From the NCBI RefSeq assembly GCF_900099915.1, contig NZ_FNDB01000003.1, forward strand, positions 1-64,000: a DNA stretch of 64,000 nucleotides. Reading direction: 5' to 3'. The notes under the pieces were generated by a model that was not told the DNA's origin, did no database searches, and saw only the letters and a program-made list of their open reading frames with translations. Source of the DNA: Flavobacterium omnivorum. Its GTDB lineage: Bacteria > Bacteroidota > Bacteroidia > Flavobacteriales > Flavobacteriaceae. Below, piece by piece: positions 16,385 to 25,207 of the stretch. Both the position numbers and the translations under genes were made by a program. Each line of letters opens with the position of its first letter. Position 1 is the first letter of the stretch.

Positions 16385-18778
16385 TCATTTTTTACCAGGA
16401 ATAAGAATCAATTTAGTCGAAGTCCTAACAATCTCCTTCTTATTCAGCATCATCCTTCTGAATTTACCCATGTTATACAACTCAGCCTGATCGCTGTAAT
16501 GCGCACTTAATGGATTACCAGACTGTCCTGTTGGCAAGATACTCCAGCTATTTTCTATATCTGAAAAGTCTATGATTCGTCTTGTGGATGGACCCCCTTT
16601 GACGAAGTAATTGCCGTCTTCCGTAAAATCAAAAAAGAGATTATTAATTACTTCAGTTGAACCTGAAACTTCAAAAGGCCCCACATTGAAAATACTTCGC
16701 AAAGCGGCTATCTTTCCTAGTGGGTGCTGATGCTCTACAGTATGTACTTTATTCCAGGTCCAATCCGAAACGGTATTTCCCAATTGGTTTTCTAAAGCTA
16801 CAACAGATTCTTTGAATGATTTGGAGACAATCTGACTTCTTGTTTCTTTCTGATTTTTAGTATTAACATTATCCCACCAAAGTGATTTTTCATTCTTAAT
16901 TTGTCTCGCTATAATTTGCTTCATGACGTGCGTTCCTAAAAACATCTTGAAATTTTCAGCGCCAAGTTCGTCCTCAAAAGTATTTTTTAAGTAATTAAAA
17001 ATCCATTTATTATAGATTGTAGGAGCCACATCATTAAGATTATTAGTTCCTTTCCAATTTTTTAAAACACTCAGGGCTTCTTTTTCATTTTCAGAAAGTG
17101 ATTCCTGATTTACATTGGAGATTAAATCCCTCACAACTTTTGGAGCTACAGAAGAGGTATTATCAAAAATCATTTTCCCAACCGAAACCATATCCCAATC
17201 TGATTTTGGATTCAATAATTGCGTAATTCGTTTTGCTCGATCTTCAGGAAGATAATAACCAGGATACAAAAATCCAGCAATTGGTTCCGGTTGATTGTTA
17301 GCAGAATATACATAATTCCATCTAGGATTCACCGCCGAAGGATTTTTGGAGAAATCCAGATATTGGTCTATATCATCCTTTCCACTAGCACCATCCAAAA
17401 TAAAATTTGGATTTACACCTTCCTTATGCTTATACAATTTTCCTGTTGCCCACCAAGCCACATTTCCTTTGGCATCTCCATACATAACATTCAATCCTGG
17501 CGCGGCGACTAGTGAAACCCCTTTCTGAAAATCTGATTTATTTTTAGCGTGTGAAAGCGCATACACCGCATCGAGAATTTGAATGGGTTGTTGTGTATAA
17601 ATCCAAGACATTGCCACAGGTTTGTCTTGCTGTAAACCATCAATTAAATCGTTCATAACAGGACCGTGGCGCGTCACTTTTACGTTCAAAACCACATCAG
17701 CTGAATCTTTTACTTTGATTGTTTTTTTTCGAATTTCGTAGGTATTAAAACCAGTTGGTGTCTTATATTCATTGGCATTAGCCTGATTATTTTGCTCTTG
17801 GTACAAATCAATATCATCATTTTCAAACATGGTCAAACCATACGCATAATCTCTGTTGTGTCCCAATAACGGATACGGAGTCCCTGCTAAATAACACCCG
17901 TACAATTCAAAATCCGGAGTAACAATATGCGCTTCGTACCAAGTTCCCGGTTGTGAAAACCCAATATGAGGATCATTAGCAAAAATAACTTTTCCGTTCT
18001 TTGTTTTCTTTGGAGCTATAACCCAACTGTTACTTCCAACAAAAGGAGCAATAGGGGACTGATCCAAAAGTAGCGCTACTGACTTTGAAATAGCAGCGTA
18101 TTCTTGAGGCCTGTCTTTTGCATTTTTAATTTTCGTAGTATTGAAGGAACCATCAATTCCAAAATCCTTCAAATACTCCATTCCATATTTGTTTCGAATA
18201 TCCGTCAACAACGGATCTGATTTTTGAGCCATCGCAAAACTAAAAGACATGTATCCAAAAATATTATAAACGTCTTTAATGGTAAATTTCTCTTTTTTGA
18301 CGCCAATTAAACTGAACTCTATTGGTGTACTGCCTTCCTCCATGTATTGATTAATACCTTCCAAATAAGCAATCGTCAATTGATAACTGGGACTGTTTTT
18401 ATCCAAAACTGCAATCGCTTTGGCGGAAGCTTCTTCGATTCCTAATCCAGCGAAGAATTTATCATTTTTTAGGGCAACCGCACCAAAAATTTCTGATAAT
18501 CGACCTGGAGCAATACGACGCATCAATTCCATCTGCCAAAGCCTATCTTGAGCATGAACATAGCCCAAAGCAACCATTGCATCTTTTGAATTAGTGGCAT
18601 AAATATGAGGAACCCCAAATTCATCAAAATAAACTGTAGTTTCCTTTTGAATATTTTTCAACCGTACTTTACCTTCATATTTTGGTTGCAGATAAAAACC
18701 ATAGAAAAGGACTGCTACCACCAAAACAAATAGTAAAGCAAGTAAAAAAACAAAGGATTTTTTAAGTAATTTCATCAT
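16385..18778 (-). CDS. Penicillin acylase family Ntn-hydrolase
   Basis: This 797-aa preproprotein has an N-terminal membrane or signal segment (KSFVFLLALLFVLVVAVLFYGF). A propeptide/alpha part contains GVPHIYATNSKDAMVALGYVHAQDRLWQMEL, and then comes the autocleavage site GSNSWV at about residue 248, where Ser249 would become the N-terminal nucleophile of the beta subunit. FANDPHIGF and YGLTMFENDDIDLY follow as in the family. These enzymes hydrolyse amide bonds of acylated amines, beta-lactams or acyl-homoserine lactones; the substrate here is unknown. A TATATTTG box at 18795-18802 on the minus strand may be its promoter. Confidence 0.9.
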   Translation of the reverse strand: MMKLLKKSFVFLLALLFVLVVAVLFYGFYLQPKYEGKVRLKNIQKETTVYFDEFGVPHIYATNSKDAMVALGYVHAQDRLWQMELMRRIAPGRLSEIFGAVALKNDKFFAGLGIEEASAKAIAVLDKNSPSYQLTIAYLEGINQYMEEGSTPIEFSLIGVKKEKFTIKDVYNIFGYMSFSFAMAQKSDPLLTDIRNKYGMEYLKDFGIDGSFNTTKIKNAKDRPQEYAAISKSVALLLDQSPIAPFVGSNSWVIAPKKTKNGKVIFANDPHIGFSQPGTWYEAHIVTPDFELYGCYLAGTPYPLLGHNRDYAYGLTMFENDDIDLYQEQNNQANANEYKTPTGFNTYEIRKKTIKVKDSADVVLNVKVTRHGPVMNDLIDGLQQDKPVAMSWIYTQQPIQILDAVYALSHAKNKSDFQKGVSLVAAPGLNVMYGDAKGNVAWWATGKLYKHKEGVNPNFILDGASGKDDIDQYLDFSKNPSAVNPRWNYVYSANNQPEPIAGFLYPGYYLPEDRAKRITQLLNPKSDWDMVSVGKMIFDNTSSVAPKVVRDLISNVNQESLSENEKEALSVLKNWKGTNNLNDVAPTIYNKWIFNYLKNTFEDELGAENFKMFLGTHVMKQIIARQIKNEKSLWWDNVNTKNQKETRSQIVSKSFKESVVALENQLGNTVSDWTWNKVHTVEHQHPLGKIAALRSIFNVGPFEVSGSTEVINNLFFDFTEDGNYFVKGGPSTRRIIDFSDIENSWSILPTGQSGNPLSAHYSDQAELYNMGKFRRMMLNKKEIVRTSTKLILIPGKK

Positions 18779-18880
18779 TGGATAAATTGAAAAACAAATA
18801 TATAGGATTTGACAGATAATTAAAACTATTTATTTCAATGTATGCTATCGAAACAGACAGCACCAAATTATTAAATTATT

Positions 18881-18914
18881 TTTGTTTAATTAATTTCGTA
18901 ATCAATTAAACAAA
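18881..18914 (+). promoter_or_regulatory. Inverted-repeat operator candidate upstream of the flavin reductase gene
   Basis: The arms TTTGTTTAATT (18881-18891) and AATTAAACAAA (18904-18914) are perfect 11-bp complements 12 bp apart. They end 3 bp before a TATATTTG -7 box and cover the -33 region, the classic position for a repressor or MerR-type regulator. No regulator gene is next to it. Operator function is inference. Confidence 0.6.
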
Positions 18915-18917
18915 AAG

Positions 18918-18925
18918 TATATTTG
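18918..18925 (+). promoter_or_regulatory. -7 box of the flavin reductase/photolyase transcript
   Basis: TATATTTG matches the -7 consensus. A near-match TTC lies 20 bp upstream where TTG is expected. Transcription would begin about 15 nt before the ATG at 18944, which rules out the upstream TTG at 18923 as the translation start. Confidence 0.6.
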
Positions 18926-18943
18926 TTACAAATAAAAGTAAAT

Positions 18944-19585
18944 ATGAAAAACATTTCAAGAGACGCTATTGATCAGATGGAAAAAATCGAAAGATTAAAT
19001 TTAATCAATTCCTGCACTGGTTACAAATCAGCTAATCTACTAGCTACAAAATCCGTTGATGGCAAATCAAATGTTGCCATTTTTAGCAGTATCACTCATC
19101 TAGGCAGCAGCCCAGCGCTGATTGGATTCATTATGCGCCCAACAACGGTGCCAAGAGACACGTACAAGAATATTAAAGAAACAGGATATTTCACAGTGAA
19201 CCATATTACTGTTGACATGATTGCAGATGCGCATCATACGTCAGCAAATTATGAATTGGGAATTTCTGAGTTTGATAAAACTAATTTAGAAGAAGAATAT
19301 AAAAATGGTATTGAAATCCCATTTGTAAAAGGGAGTCCTGTTCAATTGTATTGCAAGTACGTTAATGAATATTACATTAAAGAAAACGACACCATTCACC
19401 TAATCGCTTCTATCGAAAATTTATTTTTTGAAGAAGAACTAGCACATAAAGACGGTTGGTTGCAAATTGACAGAGGGAACGTTGTGGCAATAAATGGCCT
19501 AGATGGGTATTGTTTACCCAAGTTAGTAGATCGCTTCCAATATGCGAGAAAAGAAATTCCAAGCACCTCCTTTTCCAAAAAATAA
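18944..19585 (+). CDS. Flavin reductase-like FMN-binding protein
   Basis: This product of about 213 aa has the flavin-reductase-like split barrel. Conserved features include NSCTGYKSANLLATKS, NVAIFSSITHLGSSPALIGFIMRP and YFTVNHI, which bind FMN. These proteins reduce or carry flavin for partner enzymes. Its stop is only 3 nt before the start of the photolyase gene, so the two are cotranscribed. Supply of reduced flavin to the photolyase is a reasonable inference. The ATG at 18944 is chosen because an earlier TTG lies inside the promoter box. Confidence 0.88.
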   Translation: MKNISRDAIDQMEKIERLNLINSCTGYKSANLLATKSVDGKSNVAIFSSITHLGSSPALIGFIMRPTTVPRDTYKNIKETGYFTVNHITVDMIADAHHTSANYELGISEFDKTNLEEEYKNGIEIPFVKGSPVQLYCKYVNEYYIKENDTIHLIASIENLFFEEELAHKDGWLQIDRGNVVAINGLDGYCLPKLVDRFQYARKEIPSTSFSKK

Positions 19586-19588
19586 GAA

Positions 19589-21121
19589 ATGAAAAAACTG
19601 CGGCTAATCCTTGGTGATCAATTAGATTTACAGCATTCTTGGTTCCAAGAAACTGATGAAAACACGATTTATGTTATGGCCGAAATGCGGCAGGAAACAG
19701 ATTATGTAAAACATCATATTCAAAAAGTTGTGGCCTTTTTTCTGTCAATGAGGAATTTTTATACAACTATAAAAAACTTGGGGCATCAAGCAATCTATTT
19801 TCAAATTACCTATGGTACCAATCCACAGGATTTAGAAAAAATAATTGCTCTTTGCATAGAAAAATATAAAATCGAAAAATTCGAATACCAATTCCCTGAC
19901 GAATACCGACTGGATGAACAACTAAAAAAGATTTGTTCCAAATTAAAAATTGCATCTGAAGCTTTTGATTCTGAGCATTTTTACACCACACGCAACGAAC
20001 TTTCTACTTTTTTTGAAGGCAAAAAATTGTTATTGATGGAGAATTTCTATCGTAACATGCGCAAAAAACATCATGTTTTAATGGATGGTTCTACTCCTGT
20101 TGGAAACCAATGGAATTTTGACGCCAACAATCGCAAAAAATACAAAGGCGAAGTTCCAGTACCTTCAGAAAAAAATTTCCATACCAATGTTTCTGAAGTT
20201 GTTGCCCAAATCAAAGAAGCCGGAATTACAACTTTTGGAAATATCGACACAAAAGATTTCAGTTGGCCTACTTCACGTGAACAATCACTAGCCATTTTAG
20301 ATTATTTCTGTAAAAATCTGCTAAAGCATTTTGGTGATTATGAAGATGCAATGCATACCGATGAAAAATTCCTTTTTCATTCTCGTTTATCTTTTGCTAT
20401 GAATAGTAAAATGCTGTCACCAAGAGAAGTTATAGAGACCGTCATCGCTTTTTATCATGACAATGAAACTGAGATTTCTATATCACAAGTAGAAGGATTT
20501 GTAAGGCAAATTCTGGGTTGGCGCGAATACATTCGAGGAATATATTGGAAAGAAATGCCAAACTATGCCCAACTGAATGTCTTGAAAAACACAAATAAAC
20601 TACCCGATTTTTTCTGGACCGGTAAAACCAAAATGAATTGCATGAGCCACGCCATTAATCAAAGTTTAGACGAGGCTTACGCGCATCACATTCAGCGTCT
20701 AATGATAATTGGCAATTTTACGTTATTAACGCAAATTCATCCCGACGAAGTAGACGCTTGGTATTTAGGCGTTTATATTGACGCAATCGAATGGGTCGAA
20801 ATGCCCAATACTCGCGGCATGTCACAATATGCCGATGGTGGAATTATTGCTACAAAACCGTATGTATCTTCTGGAAGTTACATTAATAAAATGAGTAATA
20901 ATTGTGCCAAGTGCCATTATAAAGTAAAGGAGAAATTTGGAGAGAACGCCTGTCCTTTTAATACTTTATACTGGAATTTCCTTGATGAGAAAAAAGAATA
21001 CTTCAAAGGAAATCAACGTATGGGAATGATGCTGAATTTATTAAACAAAATAAATCCAGAAGAACTCTATAAAATCAAAGTAAAAGCGAATGAAATTATA
21101 GCCAACATGGATGCGTATTAA
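19589..21121 (+). CDS. FeS-type cryptochrome/(6-4) photolyase (PhrB family)
   Basis: This 510-aa flavoprotein has the photolyase N-terminal alpha/beta domain (LRLILGDQLDLQHSWFQ) and the FAD-binding helical domain with VEGFVRQILGWREYIRGIYW and MPNTRGMSQYADGGIIATKPYVSSGSYI. Four cysteines (one in MNCMSHAIN, two in NCAKCHYK, one in ENACPFNTLYWN) match the [4Fe-4S] ligands of the bacterial FeS-BCP group, whose characterised members repair (6-4) photoproducts. Length matches. It follows the flavin reductase gene with a 3-nt gap, behind the inverted-repeat promoter. Confidence 0.92.
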   Translation: MKKLRLILGDQLDLQHSWFQETDENTIYVMAEMRQETDYVKHHIQKVVAFFLSMRNFYTTIKNLGHQAIYFQITYGTNPQDLEKIIALCIEKYKIEKFEYQFPDEYRLDEQLKKICSKLKIASEAFDSEHFYTTRNELSTFFEGKKLLLMENFYRNMRKKHHVLMDGSTPVGNQWNFDANNRKKYKGEVPVPSEKNFHTNVSEVVAQIKEAGITTFGNIDTKDFSWPTSREQSLAILDYFCKNLLKHFGDYEDAMHTDEKFLFHSRLSFAMNSKMLSPREVIETVIAFYHDNETEISISQVEGFVRQILGWREYIRGIYWKEMPNYAQLNVLKNTNKLPDFFWTGKTKMNCMSHAINQSLDEAYAHHIQRLMIIGNFTLLTQIHPDEVDAWYLGVYIDAIEWVEMPNTRGMSQYADGGIIATKPYVSSGSYINKMSNNCAKCHYKVKEKFGENACPFNTLYWNFLDEKKEYFKGNQRMGMMLNLLNKINPEELYKIKVKANEIIANMDAY

Positions 21122-21141
21122 ACCCAAATTTCTATCACAAA

Positions 21142-21182
21142 AAAAGAGTGTTTAAATTCAACATGAACTTAAACACTCTTAC
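21142..21182 (-). terminator. Terminator of the glycine-zipper lipoprotein gene
   Basis: The arms AAGAGTGTTTAA and TTAAACACTCTT surround a 13-nt loop. Seven T follow on the minus strand, while the plus side has only a weak T-rich tail, so it mainly serves the minus-strand gene. Confidence 0.8.
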
Positions 21183-21201
21183 TTATATATAAAAAGCAAT
21201 A

Positions 21202-21636
21202 CTATTCCTTGTTACTTCCATCTATAATTGCTCCAGTACCCGCACCTATTCCAGCACCCGCAACACCACCAATAATAGCACCCTGTACTTTTTTCTTACT
21301 AATAATAGCCCCGGTAGCAGCACCTACCCCAGCTCCAATAACAGCACCTTTCGCAGTACTACTCCAGCCTTTCTTTCTTGTTGTCGTTGAATTTGTAGTA
21401 GTGGTAGTTGTTCCAGGTACCTGTTGATTAACTACAACAACTTCCTTTTGAGTTTCAATTTTGGCTTCTTCGATCTTAACCATTTCAACTTGCATAGAAT
21501 CAATAACCCTTTGTTTCTCCATTTCAACTTTCATGGAATCTACAGTAGCTAGTTTTGCTTTTTCAATTTCCATTTTTCCTTGATTTTGACAAGAAACAAC
21601 TACTAAAGACAACAATATAAAATATACAATTTTCAT
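21202..21636 (-). CDS. Glycine-zipper lipoprotein
   Basis: This 144-aa protein has a lipoprotein signal with LVVVSC (Cys about residue 16). A charged, probably coiled-coil stretch (residues 20-75, with repeated VDSMKVEMEKQRVIDSMQVEM) and a Thr-rich linker come next. The C-terminal glycine zipper of the YMGG type is GAVIGAGVGAATGAIISKKK followed by GAIIGGVAGAGIGAGTGAIIDG. Such zippers insert in membranes or pack helices; function is unknown. It stands alone between the photolyase and kynureninase genes. Confidence 0.82.
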   Translation of the reverse strand: MKIVYFILLSLVVVSCQNQGKMEIEKAKLATVDSMKVEMEKQRVIDSMQVEMVKIEEAKIETQKEVVVVNQQVPGTTTTTTNSTTTRKKGWSSTAKGAVIGAGVGAATGAIISKKKVQGAIIGGVAGAGIGAGTGAIIDGSNKE

Positions 21637-21730
21637 AATTTGATTTTTATTAATTTCTAATCTACAAAGGAATGTTTAAGGTCCTAAAAAACAGTTATAC
21701 AATTAAAAATATTTCTTATACAATTCAAAG

Positions 21731-23011
21731 CTATGCTTTATTTAGAATTCCTGCTTTCAGAATCTGACCAAACTCATACATATCCGTGTAGGATGTATAT
21801 AACGGAACTGGTGCTAAACGAATAACATTAGGTTCGCGCCAATCAGTGATGACACCGTTTTTCATTAAATAGTCAAATAAACTTCGCCCTTCACCATGAA
21901 GCAATACTGATAATTGGGAGCCTCTTTCCAATGGATTTAATGGTGTAATGATTTCGAAACTACTATCAACTTCTTTATCAATCTCTTGTAAAATAAACTC
22001 TAAATACGAAGTGATCTTATCTCTTTTTTGCAGTATTACATCCATTCCAATTTCATCAAACATGTCCACTGATGCTAAATAAGGTGCTAATGACAGAATA
22101 GGTAAATTGCTAATTTGCCAACCGTCGGCTCCATGAATAGGATCGAAATTTTGTTCCATTTTAAATCGGCGTTCTTTATTATGTCCCCACCATCCTGCGA
22201 ATCTTGGCAACTCTGAATTGTTGTGATGGTTTTCATGTATAAAACATCCTGAAGCATTTCCAGGTCCTGAATTCATGTATTTATAACTGCACCATGCTGC
22301 AAAATCCACATTCCAATCGTGTAATTCCAGTTTCACATTTCCAGCAGCATGCGCTAAATCCCATCCTACATAAGCACCCGCTTTATGACCTGCGGCGGTT
22401 ATGGTTTTCATATCGAAAACTTGTCCAGTATAATAATTGACGCCACCAATTAAAACCAAAGCCAACTCGTCACCAACTTCTTCAATCTTTGCCAAAACAT
22501 CTTCTAGGCGAATGTTGTGTTCGCCTTCGCGACGCTTGATTTCTACAAGCGCATCTTCTGGTTTATAGCCATGAAAATGAACCTGACTTTGAAACATATA
22601 TTGATCCGAAGGAAATGCTTTTTCCTCACAAATAATTTTATATCTAGTTTTTGTAGGTCGGTAAAAAGAGACCATCAACAAATGAAGATTCACGGTCAAG
22701 GTGTTCATTACCGTAACTTCGCTTGGAAGTGCACCCACAATTTTACTCAGTGGTTGTGCAAAGCGCTCATGATAATCCCACCATGGTTTTTGACTATAAA
22801 AATGACCTTCAACAGCTAAATTTGCCCAATCATTCATTACCTCATCGACATAAGATTTAGTTCTTTTGGGCTGTAGTCCCAGCGAATTTCCTGTGAAATA
22901 AATCACTTTTTTACCATTTACCTTTGGAAAAATAAACTCTTCTTGGTACTTATGTAATAGATCTTGCGAATCTAACTGTCGTGCAAATTCAAGGGTATTT
23001 TCGAAAATCAT
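21731..23011 (-). CDS. kynU: Kynureninase
   Basis: This 426-aa PLP enzyme cleaves kynurenine or 3-hydroxykynurenine to anthranilate or 3-hydroxyanthranilate plus alanine. Typical stretches are VIYFTGNSLGLQPKRTKSYVDEVMNDW near the N-terminus, VTVMNTLTVNLHLLMVSFYRPT, GWDLAHAAGNVKLELHDWNVDFAAWCSYKYMNSGPG (the PLP lysine is in YKYMN) and FAGWWGH. Length is normal. It complements kmo at 14986-16323 in the same pathway and orientation but lies 5 kb apart. Confidence 0.95.
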   Translation of the reverse strand: MIFENTLEFARQLDSQDLLHKYQEEFIFPKVNGKKVIYFTGNSLGLQPKRTKSYVDEVMNDWANLAVEGHFYSQKPWWDYHERFAQPLSKIVGALPSEVTVMNTLTVNLHLLMVSFYRPTKTRYKIICEEKAFPSDQYMFQSQVHFHGYKPEDALVEIKRREGEHNIRLEDVLAKIEEVGDELALVLIGGVNYYTGQVFDMKTITAAGHKAGAYVGWDLAHAAGNVKLELHDWNVDFAAWCSYKYMNSGPGNASGCFIHENHHNNSELPRFAGWWGHNKERRFKMEQNFDPIHGADGWQISNLPILSLAPYLASVDMFDEIGMDVILQKRDKITSYLEFILQEIDKEVDSSFEIITPLNPLERGSQLSVLLHGEGRSLFDYLMKNGVITDWREPNVIRLAPVPLYTSYTDMYEFGQILKAGILNKA

Positions 23012-23169
23012 AATTTGTTTTTTGTTTTGTAAAAGTACTAAAAAAAGACCTATCGATAAAAGACTTTAAAAGGATTGAATGTACAACAATAGTTAAAAAA
23101 ATTAGCCTTTCACGAACTAAAATAACAAATCTGTAAGTAGTAAAAATAACATCACACTCCTAAACTGAC

Positions 23170-23177
23170 TATATTTG
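23170..23177 (+). promoter_or_regulatory. Candidate -7 box of the SIMPL-domain gene
   Basis: TATATTTG lies 22 nt upstream of the ATG at 23200. It overlaps the neighbourhood of an upstream TTG start and supports the later ATG. No TTG is found at -33. Confidence 0.4.
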
Positions 23178-23199
23178 ATTGACTATAAAAAATTCAACA

Positions 23200-23934
23200 A
23201 TGCTTAAAAACAGTTTAAACGTAATTATTATTGCCATAGCTTTAGTAATTTCATCCTATCTCTTTTCGAGTGCTTTTCAGAATCGCAATAAAAGTAACGA
23301 CACGATAAGCGTGACTGGTTCCGGAAAAAAGGATTTTGTCTCCGATTTAATAGTTTGGAGTGGTTCCTTTTCTAAAAAGAGTATGACTTTAAAAGAAGCT
23401 TACGCGGCTTTAGATGCTGACCGAGAGAAAATTAAAACCTATTTATCAAGTAAAGGAATTGCTCCCAATGAAATGGTTTTCTCAGCAGTAAGTTTCAATA
23501 AAGATTTCGAAACTATATTCAACGAAAACGGAACTACCAGACAACAAACATTTACCGGTTTTACCTTAACGCAAAGTGTCAGTATCCAATCTAAGGAAGT
23601 CAATAAAATTGAAGAGCTATCGAGACAATCGAGTGAGTTGATCAACTCAGGTGTAGAATTTTACTCCTCTCCTCCTGAATATTATTACACCAAACTTGCC
23701 GAGTTAAAAATAACAATGATTGCTGAAGCCACGAAGGATGCCAGTATTAGAGCCAAAAGTATCGCTGAAAATGCAGATGCTAGTTTAGGTAATTTGAAAA
23801 AATCAGACATGGGTGTTTTTCAAATAACCGGTCAAAACTCATCGGAAGATTTTTCTTATGGAGGATCTTTTAATACCCAATCTAAAAATAAAACTGCTAA
23901 CATCACGGTTCGATTAGTGTACCAAGTAGATTAA
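23200..23934 (+). CDS. SIMPL (DUF541) domain protein, membrane anchored
   Basis: This product of about 244 aa has one N-terminal membrane anchor (SLNVIIIAIALVISSYLFSSAF) and a SIMPL/DUF541 domain: TISVTGSGKKDFVSDLIVWSGSFS, a segment of alpha-beta repeats, and a C-terminal TANITVRLVYQVD. Family members sit in the periplasm and their molecular role is poorly known. An upstream TTG at 23179 would add seven residues but lies only 2 nt from the -7 box. It ends at a terminator shared with queA. Confidence 0.85.
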   Translation: MLKNSLNVIIIAIALVISSYLFSSAFQNRNKSNDTISVTGSGKKDFVSDLIVWSGSFSKKSMTLKEAYAALDADREKIKTYLSSKGIAPNEMVFSAVSFNKDFETIFNENGTTRQQTFTGFTLTQSVSIQSKEVNKIEELSRQSSELINSGVEFYSSPPEYYYTKLAELKITMIAEATKDASIRAKSIAENADASLGNLKKSDMGVFQITGQNSSEDFSYGGSFNTQSKNKTANITVRLVYQVD

Positions 23935-23957
23935 TTGATTTTTTATTTTTAAGCAAA

Positions 23958-23990
23958 AAAAAACTCGTCATCACTGACGAGTTTTTTTTT
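23958..23990. terminator. Bidirectional terminator between SIMPL gene and queA
   Basis: The arms AAACTCGTCA and TGACGAGTTT close a 4-nt loop and are flanked by long A and T runs. It serves both convergent genes. Confidence 0.88.
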
Positions 23991-24008
23991 AAACAGCAAT
24001 AAATGCCG

Positions 24009-25058
24009 CTAGATGATTAACATTGCATCGCCATAAGAATAGAATTTATATCCTTCTTCAATTGCTTCTGCGTATGCTTTTTTCATTAAATCATGACCAC
24101 AAAATGCGGATACCATCATTAATAACGTTGATTTTGGCGTGTGGAAATTAGTGATCATACACGTTGGGATAGCAAAGTCATGCGGCGGAAAAACAAATTT
24201 GTTAGTCCATCCATCAAAAGGATTCAAAGTGTTTTGAGAAGAAACAGAACTTTCAACAGCACGCATGGAGGTTGTTCCTACAGTACAGATACGTTTCTTT
24301 TTGGCTTTAGCCCCATTCACAATATCACATGCTTCCTGACTTATTTTTAATTCCTCAGAGTCCATTTTATGTTTAGATAAATCCTCAACTTCAACTGGAT
24401 TGAAAGTTCCTAAACCTACGTGAAGCGTTACTTCAGCAAATTTGATTCCTTTAATTTCTAGTTTTTTCAGTAAATGTTTAGAGAAGTGCAATCCTGCAGT
24501 AGGTGCTGCAACGGAACCTTCCTCTTTAGCATAAATAGTTTGGTAACGCTCCGCATCTTCTGGAGTTACGTCTCTAGAAATGTATTTTGGGATTGGAGTT
24601 TCTCCAAGTTCTGTTAATTTATTTCTGAATTCTTCATACGAACCGTCGTAAAGGAAACGCAATGTTCTTCCACGAGAAGTTGTATTGTCGATAACCTCAG
24701 CCACTAATGAATCGTCGTCGCCAAAATATAATTTGTTACCAATTCTGATTTTACGTGCCGGATCAACTAAAACATCCCAAAGTCTTTGCTCAGAATTCAA
24801 TTCTCTAAGTAAAAAAACTTCGATTCTAGCGCCTGTTTTTTCCTTATTTCCGTACAAACGAGCTGGAAAAACTTTAGTATTATTCAGAATCAAAACATCA
24901 CCTTCGTCAAAATAATCGATAACATCTTTGAACATTTTGTGTTCTATAGTTCCTTTCTTACGATCAATAACCATTAGACGCGCTTCGTCTCTGTTTTCAG
25001 CTGGATATTCGGCAAGAAGTTCTTTTGGCAAATCGAATTGAAAATGTGATAATTTCAT
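24009..25058 (-). CDS. queA: S-adenosylmethionine:tRNA ribosyltransferase-isomerase
   Basis: This 349-aa enzyme transfers and rearranges the ribosyl part of SAM onto preQ1 in tRNA, forming epoxyqueuosine. Signature regions are [23 protein letters not shown] at the N-terminus, [41 protein letters not shown] and [17 protein letters not shown]. Length matches the family. It has its own promoter (25124-25155) and follows aroA on the same strand. queE is at 4722-5354. Confidence 0.96.
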   Translation of the reverse strand: MKLSHFQFDLPKELLAEYPAENRDEARLMVIDRKKGTIEHKMFKDVIDYFDEGDVLILNNTKVFPARLYGNKEKTGARIEVFLLRELNSEQRLWDVLVDPARKIRIGNKLYFGDDDSLVAEVIDNTTSRGRTLRFLYDGSYEEFRNKLTELGETPIPKYISRDVTPEDAERYQTIYAKEEGSVAAPTAGLHFSKHLLKKLEIKGIKFAEVTLHVGLGTFNPVEVEDLSKHKMDSEELKISQEACDIVNGAKAKKKRICTVGTTSMRAVESSVSSQNTLNPFDGWTNKFVFPPHDFAIPTCMITNFHTPKSTLLMMVSAFCGHDLMKKAYAEAIEEGYKFYSYGDAMLII

Positions 25059-25123
25059 TTGATAAATTTATGAGTTATGGATTATAAGTTAGGAGTTAAG
25101 CCTCAACAAATTATAATCGTGTG

Positions 25124-25155
25124 CAAATATACGATTGTGAGATAGGCGTTGTCAA
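25124..25155 (-). promoter_or_regulatory. Promoter of queA
   Basis: On the minus strand, TTG (25153-25155) is followed after 21 nt by TATATTTG (25124-25131), in the 149-nt gap between aroA and queA. Confidence 0.55.
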
Positions 25156-25207
25156 GTGTTTTGCTGTTTATTTTCAAAAGCCGTTGATTCACTAGTCTTT
25201 AAACCGA

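Noticed and set aside
18923..18943. TTG start for the flavin reductase
   Set aside because: The TTG is part of the TATATTTG promoter box, so it lies before the transcription start.
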